Source: Sulfurimonadaceae bacterium (GTDB taxonomy: Bacteria > Campylobacterota > Campylobacteria > Campylobacterales > Sulfurimonadaceae). From it: DNA of 5,502 nt. A program made the translations under genes and the position numbers. The notes beneath the pieces are model-generated. The model was given only the letters and a program-made list of their open reading frames with translations. It was not told where the DNA came from and made no database searches. Each line of letters begins with the position of its first letter. The first letter of the stretch is position 1. This document shows, one piece after another, positions 1 to 5,502 of the stretch. The stretch spans positions 1 to 5,502 of the forward strand of contig JAQUCZ010000094.1 in assembly GCA_028685945.1 (NCBI GenBank). Direction: 5' to 3'.

Positions 1-775
1 TGCCGAGAGCCGTTTCGGGGCTATGAGCGAGTATCTCTCTTTGGGTTCGATCGATGCGGTCTTTAAAACGCTTGAAGCAAAACGGGCAAAATTCGGCGTC
101 GTACCTATAGAAAATTCGCGCGACGGCGTTGTAGGGGAAACGCTTGATCTTTTGGCAAAAAGCGACGTGAAGATAGTTGCGGAACTCTACATGCCAATCC
201 ATATGTCGTTTGCAACCAAAGCGCGAAGACTCGAAGACGTCAAAAAAATCTACTCTAAAGACAAAGGGTTCGGGCAATGTAGGGAGTTCTTGCAAGAACA
301 CGGACTCACAAATATCGAGCTGATCCCCGTCGAATCTACCGCCAAAGCGGCTATTCTTGCATCGGAAAATCCGAGTGCCGCGGCTATATGTTCCCACATT
401 GCGGCAAAGCTCTACGGTATTCCGAGAATGTTCGACAATATCGAAGATCAGCACGACAGTTCGACCCGTTTCGTGATCCTCAGCGATTTTAAAAACGGTG
501 TAAGCCACGATGACAAAACATCTATTCTGGTGAGGTTAAAAGATGCAGTAAAAGCGGGTTCATTGGTACATTTTTTACAAGATTTCGATAAGGAAAAAAT
601 AAACCTTTCCAAAATAGAATCACGCCCTTCGCGGGATAAAAGCGGATTCGGGTATTGGTTTTTTATAGATTTTTACGGACATATCGACGATGAGGCGATC
701 CAAAGAGTTCTCGCAAAACACGAGGGTGAAGTAACATGGCTAGGAAGCTACGTAAGGGGCGAAGATGAAATTTAA
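1..775 (+). CDS. pheA: Prephenate dehydratase / ACT regulatory portion of PheA (5' end outside window)
   Basis: PheA decarboxylates and dehydrates prephenate to phenylpyruvate in cytoplasmic phenylalanine synthesis. The reading frame is open from base 2 through the first ATG at 23. Residues before that ATG (AESRFGA) match the interior of a dehydratase domain, so the real start lies upstream. Visible signatures are VPIENS followed by GxVxETLDLL (bases 101-154), STAKAA, and the catalytic TRF motif (464-472). A C-terminal ACT domain (about 515-760) carries ESRP (617-628) and GSLV (557-568, usually GALV). These two motifs form the phenylalanine-binding site in the family, so feedback inhibition by phenylalanine is likely. 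In Campylobacterota PheA usually also has an N-terminal AroQ-type chorismate mutase domain; that part would lie outside the window and cannot be confirmed. The stop (773-775) lies inside hisC, giving an 11-base overlap. Confidence 0.95.
   Translation, partial: AESRFGAMSEYLSLGSIDAVFKTLEAKRAKFGVVPIENSRDGVVGETLDLLAKSDVKIVAELYMPIHMSFATKARRLEDVKKIYSKDKGFGQCREFLQEHGLTNIELIPVESTAKAAILASENPSAAAICSHIAAKLYGIPRMFDNIEDQHDSSTRFVILSDFKNGVSHDDKTSILVRLKDAVKAGSLVHFLQDFDKEKINLSKIESRPSRDKSGFGYWFFIDFYGHIDDEAIQRVLAKHEGEVTWLGSYVRGEDEI
754..759 (+). promoter_or_regulatory. Ribosome binding site for hisC, inside the end of pheA
   Basis: AAGGGG lies five bases before the ATG at 765, within the last codons of pheA. 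It supports this start and suggests translational coupling, since ribosomes finishing pheA at 775 pass over the hisC start. Confidence 0.6.
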
Positions 776-1859
776 CAAACAATTGGATGGTATTAAAACC
801 TATGAGGCGGGAAAACCGATAGAGCTTGTCGTGCGCGAATTCGGTATCGAACCTAAAGATATCGTAAAGTTGGCAAGCAATGAGAACCCTTACGGGTGTT
901 CCCAAACGGTAAAAGATGCGGTGAGTAAAATCGTCGGGAATATGGCGCTCTATCCCGACGATTCTATGCTCAAACTTAAAAATGCGTTGAGCGGGTACTA
1001 CGGTGTCACAAACGATAATTTGATTATCGGTTCGGGAAGCGATCAGGTGATCGAATTTGCCATACATGCCAAAGCACATGCAGGCACCAAGATATTAATG
1101 AATAAGATCACCTTTGCGATGTATGAGATTTATGCAAAACATGTGGGTGCCGAGGTTATTCGTACCGATTCGATCCATCATGATCTTGAGCAGTTTTATG
1201 CGCTTTATCTCAAACACAAGCCGGAGATGATCTTTTTGTGTACGCCTAACAATCCGACGGGAGATTGTAACGATGCAAGCGACGTATACGAATTTTTGGC
1301 AAAAATCGACAAAGAAACGCTCGTAGTGGTGGACGGTGCGTATATGGAGTATGCTGCTTTTAAAAACAAAAATAAAAAAATTGACCCGAAAAACTTGATC
1401 GAAACGTTTGAAAACGTGATCTTTTTGGGAACTTTTTCCAAAGCTTACGGCTTAGGCGGTATGCGCGTGGGGTACGGTATTGCAAACCCTCTTATTATCA
1501 AAGAGCTTTACAAACTCCGTCCCCCCTTTAACATCACGACTCTTTCTCTTGAAGCTGCAAGCGTAGCGCTCGGCGATCAAGATTTTGTACACGATTGCAT
1601 AGAGAGCTGTTTTAGCGAGATGAAACGCTACGAAGAGTTTGCAAAAGAGAGAAAAATAGATATAATTGAGTCCTATACTAATTTTATAACATTATGTTTG
1701 AATCAAGATTCGGATGCGACAAAAATTTCCAATGCGCTTTTGCAAAAAGGGATGATTGTTCGAAATCTCAGCAGTTATAACATGAACGCAATACGCGTTA
1801 CGATCGGAAAGCCTGAGCAAAATACACGCTTTTTTGAACTATTTTCAGAACTACTCTAG
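765..1859 (+). CDS. hisC: Histidinol-phosphate aminotransferase (class I/II PLP aminotransferase)
   Basis: This cytoplasmic PLP enzyme is expected to convert imidazole-acetol phosphate plus glutamate to histidinol phosphate plus 2-oxoglutarate. At 364 residues it has the usual HisC length. Fold-type I landmarks are visible: SNENPYG near residue 40; NNPTG (162-166) at the cofactor site; D190, expected to pair with the PLP pyridine nitrogen, and Y193 in DGAYMEY; the Schiff-base lysine K226 in TFSKAYGLGG; the phosphate-binding R234 in MRVGYG; and R344 in NAIRVTIG, expected to hold the substrate carboxylate or phosphate. The start overlaps pheA by 11 bases and has an AAGGGG site. No other histidine gene is visible nearby. 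The pheA neighbour suggests it may also, or mainly, transaminate phenylpyruvate, as some HisC proteins do. The family call is firm; the substrate is less so. Bases 1651-1700 are unusually AT-rich (see the promoter entry). Confidence 0.93.
   Translation: MKFNKQLDGIKTYEAGKPIELVVREFGIEPKDIVKLASNENPYGCSQTVKDAVSKIVGNMALYPDDSMLKLKNALSGYYGVTNDNLIIGSGSDQVIEFAIHAKAHAGTKILMNKITFAMYEIYAKHVGAEVIRTDSIHHDLEQFYALYLKHKPEMIFLCTPNNPTGDCNDASDVYEFLAKIDKETLVVVDGAYMEYAAFKNKNKKIDPKNLIETFENVIFLGTFSKAYGLGGMRVGYGIANPLIIKELYKLRPPFNITTLSLEAASVALGDQDFVHDCIESCFSEMKRYEEFAKERKIDIIESYTNFITLCLNQDSDATKISNALLQKGMIVRNLSSYNMNAIRVTIGKPEQNTRFFELFSELL
1638..1666 (+). promoter_or_regulatory. Candidate sigma-70 promoter inside hisC, upstream of fliF
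   Basis: A perfect TATAAT (1661-1666) follows TTTGCA (1638-1643, four of six matches to TTGACA) with a 17-base spacer. It sits in a 50-base island (1651-1700) with 10 G/C bases (20%), against 22 of 50 at 1501-1550 in the same gene. Further -10-like hexamers, TATACT (1674-1679) and TATAAC (1685-1690), follow. Campylobacterota sigma-70 promoters depend mainly on the -10 element in AT-rich DNA. Transcription would start near 1673, leaving a leader of about 200 bases before fliF. This is an inference from sequence; such matches also occur by chance in AT-rich coding DNA. Confidence 0.3.
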
Positions 1860-1862
1860 CAC

Positions 1863-1867
1863 GGGAA
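1863..1867 (+). promoter_or_regulatory. Weak ribosome binding site for fliF
   Basis: GGGAA lies in the 12-base gap after the hisC stop, four bases before the ATG at 1872. The match to the Shine-Dalgarno core is only partial, but no better site or start is visible nearby. The dxs start has a very similar CGGGA element. Confidence 0.4.
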
Positions 1868-1871
1868 TTTA

Positions 1872-3599
1872 ATGGATTTTAAAGTACTTTTTTCGCAGCT
1901 CGTCGTCTTATATGCCAAGCTCACCAAGCAACAAAAGGCGATCATTGCGGCTGCGATAATCGGTATCGTTGCTTTTTTGATTTTTATGGTTGTTTTTACG
2001 GCGCAAAAAAATGTGGAGAAACGTTACGAAGTACTTTTTGATTCGCTTAGTTCTGCAGATGCCGCGAAAGTCGTGGAACAGCTAGAGAAAGAGAACGTTC
2101 CTTACGAGCTTGAAGCAGACAACGTAATTCGGGTGCCTAAAGAGTATGTATATAAGCAAAGAATATCGATCGCATCGCTCGGGATACCCAAAAACACGGG
2201 GGTAGGATTTGAACTTTTCGACAAGCAGGAATTCGGCGCTACGAGTTTTGATCAAAATATCAAATTTCTTCGCGCGCTCGAGGGGGAACTCTCCCGCACG
2301 ATCGAAGATCTCTCCCCGATAGAAAAGGCTAGCGTTTCGCTTGCACTTCCCAAAGAAACCCTTTTTGTTGCCAAGCAGATCGAGCCTACCGCGTCGATCA
2401 TGGTGACGCTTGCGGAGGGCAGAACGCTTACTTCCAAGCAGATTCGCGGTATAAAAAATCTCGTAGCCGCAGCGGTTCCCAAGCTTACCCTTGCAAACGT
2501 AATGCTAGTGAGTAGCGACGGGGAAACTTTGGGGGACGACGATGAGATGGCGCAGATGGGGGAACTCTCTGCGGTGCAACAAAAATTCAAACTCAAAGAG
2601 GAGAAAAAAGCACAAGAGAAGATTATCGAAGTGCTCTCCCCGTTTGTCGGCGGTAAAGACAAAGTGGTTGCCCAAGTGACGATGGAGTTTGATTTCTCGA
2701 TCAAAAATTCCACTTCCGAGACGTTTGACCCTGAAAATGTCGTGCGAAGCGAACAGATCAGCGAAGAGAAGCGCGAAGGGCTTGCCCCTGCCGAGATAGG
2801 CGGGGTTCCCGGAACGGTAAGCAACATCGGACCCGTTGAAGGGCTTCAAAGCAATCAAACGAGGGAAAAATACGAAAAAAATACGGGAACGACCAACTAC
2901 GAAGTGGGGAAAACCGTCTCTACAATCAAATCGGAATTTGCTAGACTCAAACGGATCACCGCTGCAGTTATGGTGGACGGAAAATACAAGGCGAAGCTAG
3001 ACGAAAACGGTGTAGCTACAAGCGAAGTGGAGTACAACGCGCTTGATGAAGCGGCTATGGAAGCAGTTACTTCGCTTGTAAGTAGATCGATAGGGATCGA
3101 TGAGACGCGCGGGGATGAGATATCGGTGCGAAATCTCCAGTTTACGCGAAAAGGGGTGGATGCTCCCGTGGACGGCGTCTCGCAGGCGCTTGTGTTTAGC
3201 GAGACCTATTTGGCGCCTTTTTCGGGTGTGTTTAAATACCTTTTTGTGCTTATTCTTCTTCTTATCCTTTACAAAAAAGTTATTGCACCGTTTGCGGAGC
3301 GTATGTTGGAGATATCCAAAGAGGAGGAAGAGGTTGCGCGCCCCGTATTAAACCTTGAGGACGATCAAGAGGAAGACCTTGTAGAAAAAGTTCAGGCGAT
3401 GCGTAAAAAAGTGGAGAGCCAGCTTGGTGTCGGGGAAGGGTTTAACGAAGATGAACTCAAATACGACGTGCTTTTAGAAAAGGTACGTAGTCTTGCGGAA
3501 GATAACCCCGAAGATGTTGCCAATCTGCTTCAAGCACTTTTAAGTGAAGAGGCGGAAGTTTCGGTGAAGCATCGTAGGTCAGATATAGGAGAGAGATAA
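1872..3599 (+). CDS. fliF: Flagellar MS-ring protein FliF
   Basis: FliF forms the inner-membrane MS-ring, the base on which the flagellar rotor, rod and type III export gate are built. The 575-residue length is typical. In order: a short cytoplasmic start; transmembrane helix 1 (about 23-43); YscJ/FliF ring-building domains (about 48-220) with the conserved stretch SIASLGIPKNTGVGFELFD; a large periplasmic C-terminal ring-building and collar region (about 235-440); transmembrane helix 2 (about 452-467); and an acidic cytoplasmic tail. The last amphipathic segment (about 527-563, DELKYD through LLQALLSEE) fits the FliG-binding tail of the family. The gene begins 12 bases after hisC, and its stop shares one base with the fliG start (TAATG), consistent with the direct FliF-FliG contact at about one-to-one stoichiometry. 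No truncation or frameshift is seen. Confidence 0.97.
   Translation: MDFKVLFSQLVVLYAKLTKQQKAIIAAAIIGIVAFLIFMVVFTAQKNVEKRYEVLFDSLSSADAAKVVEQLEKENVPYELEADNVIRVPKEYVYKQRISIASLGIPKNTGVGFELFDKQEFGATSFDQNIKFLRALEGELSRTIEDLSPIEKASVSLALPKETLFVAKQIEPTASIMVTLAEGRTLTSKQIRGIKNLVAAAVPKLTLANVMLVSSDGETLGDDDEMAQMGELSAVQQKFKLKEEKKAQEKIIEVLSPFVGGKDKVVAQVTMEFDFSIKNSTSETFDPENVVRSEQISEEKREGLAPAEIGGVPGTVSNIGPVEGLQSNQTREKYEKNTGTTNYEVGKTVSTIKSEFARLKRITAAVMVDGKYKAKLDENGVATSEVEYNALDEAAMEAVTSLVSRSIGIDETRGDEISVRNLQFTRKGVDAPVDGVSQALVFSETYLAPFSGVFKYLFVLILLLILYKKVIAPFAERMLEISKEEEEVARPVLNLEDDQEEDLVEKVQAMRKKVESQLGVGEGFNEDELKYDVLLEKVRSLAEDNPEDVANLLQALLSEEAEVSVKHRRSDIGER
3587..3591 (+). promoter_or_regulatory. Strong ribosome binding site for fliG
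   Basis: AGGAG lies seven bases before the fliG ATG at 3599, within the last codons of fliF. It is the best Shine-Dalgarno match at any junction in the window. It supports the first ATG over the internal in-frame ATGs at 3638 and 3644. Confidence 0.75.
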
Positions 3600-4624
3600 T
3601 GAAACTAAGTCCGACACAACAGGCAACTTACGATGAGATGGGTATGGCGGAGAAGATTGCTATTTTGCTTCTTCAGCTAGGCGAGGACGTAACGGCGGGG
3701 CTTTTTTCCAATATGAGCGTCGATGCCATCACCGAGGTCTCCAAATTTATCGCAACGGGTAAAACGATAGAAAAAGCGATAGCGACAGCCGTGCTTGAAG
3801 AGTTCCATGCCATCATCCAATCGGGGCAGTTTTTAACCTCGGGCGGTATGGAGTATGCGCGCGAGTTGCTTTATAGAACACTCGGTCCCGAAGAAGCAAA
3901 AAAGGTTTTGGACAAGCTTTCAAAAAGTATGCAAAATACCCAAAATTTTGCGTATCTCTCTAAAATCAAACCGCAGCAGCTCTCCGATTTTATCGTCAAC
4001 GAACACCCGCAGACCATTGCACTTATTTTAGCACATATGGATGCAACCGAAGCGGCAGATACCTTGCAGTTTTTCTCCGACGATTTACGAAGCGAAGTGG
4101 CTATGAGGATGGCAAAACTCGGAGATATCTCCCCGTCGGTTATCAAACGTGTTTCTGCCGTGCTTGAATCGAAACTCGAATCGCTTGCTTCTTACAAGGT
4201 TGAAGTGGGTGGACCTCGTGCGGTTGCCGATGTGTTTAACCGTTTGGGCGCAAAATCTTCTAAAGCAACCCTTTCACAAATCGAACAGGTGGACGAAGAG
4301 CTTGCAAATCTTATTAAAGAGATGATGTTTACCTTTGAAGATATCGTTACGCTTGATAAAAATGCCATCACAGAAATCCTCAAAGCGATCGACAAAAACG
4401 AACTTATGCTTGCACTTAAAAGTTCCCCCGTGGAGCTTAAAGAGAAATTTTTCTCCGCTATGTCGGAGCGTGCGAGAAATGCGTTTGAAGAGGAGATGCA
4501 GTTTCTCGGTGCGGTTAAGATGCGCGAGGTTGAAAATGCGCAGAGAAAAATCGTCGAAACCGTCAATGCTCTTGCCGAGGTGGGTACGATCCAAGTGGGC
4601 TCGAACGAAGAGATGGTTGAATAG
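3599..4624 (+). CDS. fliG: Flagellar motor switch protein FliG
   Basis: FliG sits on the cytoplasmic face of the MS-ring, binds FliF through its N-domain and FliM through its middle and C-terminal domains, and contacts the stator to generate torque. The 341-residue protein shows an N-domain (about 16-105, starting AEKIAILLLQLGE), a middle domain with the EHPQ FliM-binding motif (135-138), a GG linker (204-205), the MFTF hinge motif (243-246; family MFxF) and the C-terminal torque helix. By recalled alignment to E. coli FliG, the functional charges correspond to K274, R291, E298, E299 and K307, so the charge pattern is kept with Asp-to-Glu and Arg-to-Lys changes. About 15 residues precede the usual enterobacterial N-terminus. 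I recall the same extension in Campylobacter FliG, and the strong AGGAG site supports this start. It overlaps fliF by one base; fliH follows after two bases. Confidence 0.97.
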   Translation: MKLSPTQQATYDEMGMAEKIAILLLQLGEDVTAGLFSNMSVDAITEVSKFIATGKTIEKAIATAVLEEFHAIIQSGQFLTSGGMEYARELLYRTLGPEEAKKVLDKLSKSMQNTQNFAYLSKIKPQQLSDFIVNEHPQTIALILAHMDATEAADTLQFFSDDLRSEVAMRMAKLGDISPSVIKRVSAVLESKLESLASYKVEVGGPRAVADVFNRLGAKSSKATLSQIEQVDEELANLIKEMMFTFEDIVTLDKNAITEILKAIDKNELMLALKSSPVELKEKFFSAMSERARNAFEEEMQFLGAVKMREVENAQRKIVETVNALAEVGTIQVGSNEEMVE

Positions 4625-4626
4625 TC

Positions 4627-5406
4627 ATGGCAACGGTTATCTCCAACGAAAAGCTCTCCAAGCATACCATCGACAAATATAACTTTAAAGTGCTTGCCGT
4701 GGGCGGATCGCAGGAGAAAGAGGCAGCTGCTTCTTTTAACGAAGAGAGCCATCCAAAACGAAGGGTAAGCGATTACGAGCCTCCAAAAGAGAAAGAACCG
4801 GCGGTAAAAGATGGGATGGTGGAGTCGCTTTTAAAACAGGTCGATGAAGTGACGTCCAATTTTATTAAATTGCAGATGAAACTCGAAGCCAAAGAGGAAG
4901 AGTTTAAAACCGAATTACAAAAAGCCAAAGAGGAAGCTTACGCGCAAGGGGTTGCTGCCGGAAAAGAGGAAGCATCGAAACAGATGGAGAAAAATTATGC
5001 AGAGGGGCTTAACCAATTTTCCGCGTCCATTGCCGCACTCGAGAAAACGGCGGAGCAGTTTGGCACGGCGCTTGAAGGGATCAAGCATGAGCTTGTAAGT
5101 GCCGCTTTGGATATCTCCAAAGAGGTGATCAAAGTAGAACTTAGCGCCCATGCCAACGAAGTGGCAAAAACGCTTGCGAGCGAACTTATTGCAGACCTTC
5201 AAGGGGCCTCGAAAATCCGCTTAAAGGTAAATCCGAAAAATCACGGCGCACTCTCAGAAAAGATGGGCGCGCTTAAAAACGTGGAGATCCTCTCCGATAG
5301 TGCCATCAGTGAAGGGGGCGTTGTTGCCCTTAGCGATGTGGGCAATATCGATGCACAGATAGGCAAGCGTTTTGAAAAAGTCAAAAAAGCGGCACTGAGC
5401 GATTAA
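4627..5406 (+). CDS. fliH: Flagellar export ATPase regulator / stator FliH
   Basis: FliH dimers bind the export ATPase FliI and tether it to the switch complex, helping deliver substrates to the flagellar type III export gate. The 259-residue protein has a hydrophilic, variable N-terminal part (1-62), a charged coiled-coil region (about 63-125) and a C-terminal FliH/HrpE-type domain (about 135-259) ending in the beta-rich NVEILSDSAISEGGVVALSD stretch typical of the family. A helix with small residues every four positions (A104, G108, G112, A116) matches the AxxxG/GxxxG repeat of FliH. The protein contains no Trp and no Cys. Position directly after fliF and fliG strengthens the call, because FliH sequence is poorly conserved. 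The ATG is two bases after the fliG stop and no clear Shine-Dalgarno site is close, so translation probably depends on coupling to fliG. Confidence 0.93.
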   Translation: MATVISNEKLSKHTIDKYNFKVLAVGGSQEKEAAASFNEESHPKRRVSDYEPPKEKEPAVKDGMVESLLKQVDEVTSNFIKLQMKLEAKEEEFKTELQKAKEEAYAQGVAAGKEEASKQMEKNYAEGLNQFSASIAALEKTAEQFGTALEGIKHELVSAALDISKEVIKVELSAHANEVAKTLASELIADLQGASKIRLKVNPKNHGALSEKMGALKNVEILSDSAISEGGVVALSDVGNIDAQIGKRFEKVKKAALSD

Positions 5407-5423
5407 AAAAAGTCATACAAAAC

Positions 5424-5427
5424 GGGA
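5424..5427 (+). promoter_or_regulatory. Weak ribosome binding site for dxs
   Basis: GGGA in the context ACGGGATACAATG lies four bases before the ATG at 5432, in the 25-base gap after fliH. It resembles the element before fliF (ACGGGAATTTAATG). No hairpin followed by a T-run is seen in the gap, so readthrough from fliH is expected. Confidence 0.4.
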
Positions 5428-5431
5428 TACA

Positions 5432-5502
5432 ATGGATATTAAATCATATACTATCGAACAACTTCAAACTTTGTGCCAAGAGATTCGCAACGAGATTTTG
5501 CG
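5432..5502 (+). CDS. dxs: 1-deoxy-D-xylulose-5-phosphate synthase, N-terminal fragment (runs off window)
   Basis: Only 23 codons are present, beginning MDIKSYTIEQLQTLCQEIRN. The pattern of a short lead followed by xxEQLQxLCxEIRxEIL resembles the N-terminus of DXS, where a phrase of the type LxxLxxEIR precedes the thiamine-diphosphate domain. In Campylobacter jejuni dxs also follows fliH directly, which is the stronger support. DXS condenses pyruvate and glyceraldehyde 3-phosphate to 1-deoxyxylulose 5-phosphate, the first step of the MEP isoprenoid pathway and a source for thiamine and pyridoxal phosphate synthesis. No alternative in-frame start lies between the fliH stop and this ATG. No catalytic residues fall inside the window, so the call rests on the short N-terminus and gene order. 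Confidence 0.8.
   Translation, partial: MDIKSYTIEQLQTLCQEIRNEIL

Noticed and set aside
23..775. ATG at base 23 as the true start of the first gene
   Set aside because: The frame is open upstream to the window edge, and the residues before the ATG (AESRFGA) continue the dehydratase fold. The domain would be cut short if translation began here.
663..1079. Minus-strand open frame of 138 codons
   Set aside because: It lies opposite the end of pheA and the start of hisC, both with clear family motifs. It has no recognisable domain and is an antisense shadow.
2252..2858. Two overlapping minus-strand open frames (191 and 117 codons) opposite fliF
   Set aside because: Both are Ser- or Phe-rich translations of the complement of a well-conserved gene with no family resemblance; two frames open over the same DNA is typical of shadows.
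3638..3646. Internal ATGs (3638 and 3644) as the fliG start, giving a protein closer to enterobacterial length
   Set aside because: The ATG at 3599 has the AGGAG site at ideal spacing and a TAATG junction with fliF, and the resulting N-terminal extension is familiar from Campylobacter FliG.
4335..4682. Plus-strand open frame of 115 codons in another frame within fliG
   Set aside because: It is Arg/Lys/Ser-rich, as expected from an out-of-frame reading of fliG, and has no motif or start signal of its own.
4192..4752. Minus-strand open frame of 186 codons across the fliG/fliH junction
   Set aside because: It is antisense to conserved FliG C-domain sequence, is Ser-rich and lacks any recognisable motif.
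5401..5431. A-run after the fliH stop as part of a terminator or a promoter
   Set aside because: There is no inverted repeat and no T-run for a + strand terminator, and no convincing -10/-35 pair fits before the dxs start.
1..5502. A novel defence, mobile or other undescribed system
   Set aside because: Every base apart from small junctions belongs to six recognised core genes in one orientation, with no repeats, transposase, integrase, toxin-antitoxin pair or atypical gene.

Overview
The window looks like ordinary chromosomal core DNA from a member of the Campylobacterota (formerly Epsilonproteobacteria). It reads pheA (3' part) - hisC - fliF - fliG - fliH - dxs (5' end), all on the + strand. 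I recall this order from Campylobacter jejuni and its relatives, and the FliG protein carries the N-terminal extension I associate with that group. The base composition is moderate: a sampled 50-base stretch of hisC is 44% GC. That is higher than in host-associated Campylobacter and fits a free-living member such as Sulfuricurvum or a moderately GC-rich Sulfurimonas. The genus is inference only.

Layout: bases 1-775 are the prephenate dehydratase and ACT regulatory portion of PheA, cut by the left edge. hisC (765-1859) overlaps it by 11 bases and encodes a PLP-dependent aminotransferase annotated as histidinol-phosphate transaminase. After a 12-base gap come three flagellar basal-body genes: fliF (1872-3599, MS-ring), fliG (3599-4624, rotor switch; shares one base with fliF) and fliH (4627-5406, regulator of the export ATPase; 2-base gap). 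dxs begins 25 bases later at 5432 and runs off the right edge. Coding density is close to complete. No stretch over 30 bases lacks a gene, and I see no terminator, RNA gene, mobile element, CRISPR array or attachment site.

Together the window holds the end of an aromatic amino-acid pair (prephenate to phenylpyruvate, with a neighbouring aminotransferase that could finish phenylalanine), then the inner-membrane platform of the flagellar motor and export machine (FliF ring, FliG on its cytoplasmic face, FliH handling the ATPase FliI), then the first enzyme of the MEP isoprenoid pathway. The spacing suggests one long transcript. A candidate sigma-70 promoter inside the 3' part of hisC could give fliF-fliG-fliH-dxs separate expression. 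I found no evidence of a previously undescribed system. The points worth checking are this internal promoter, the substrate range of HisC, the FliH N-terminus and the transcriptional link between flagellar genes and dxs.
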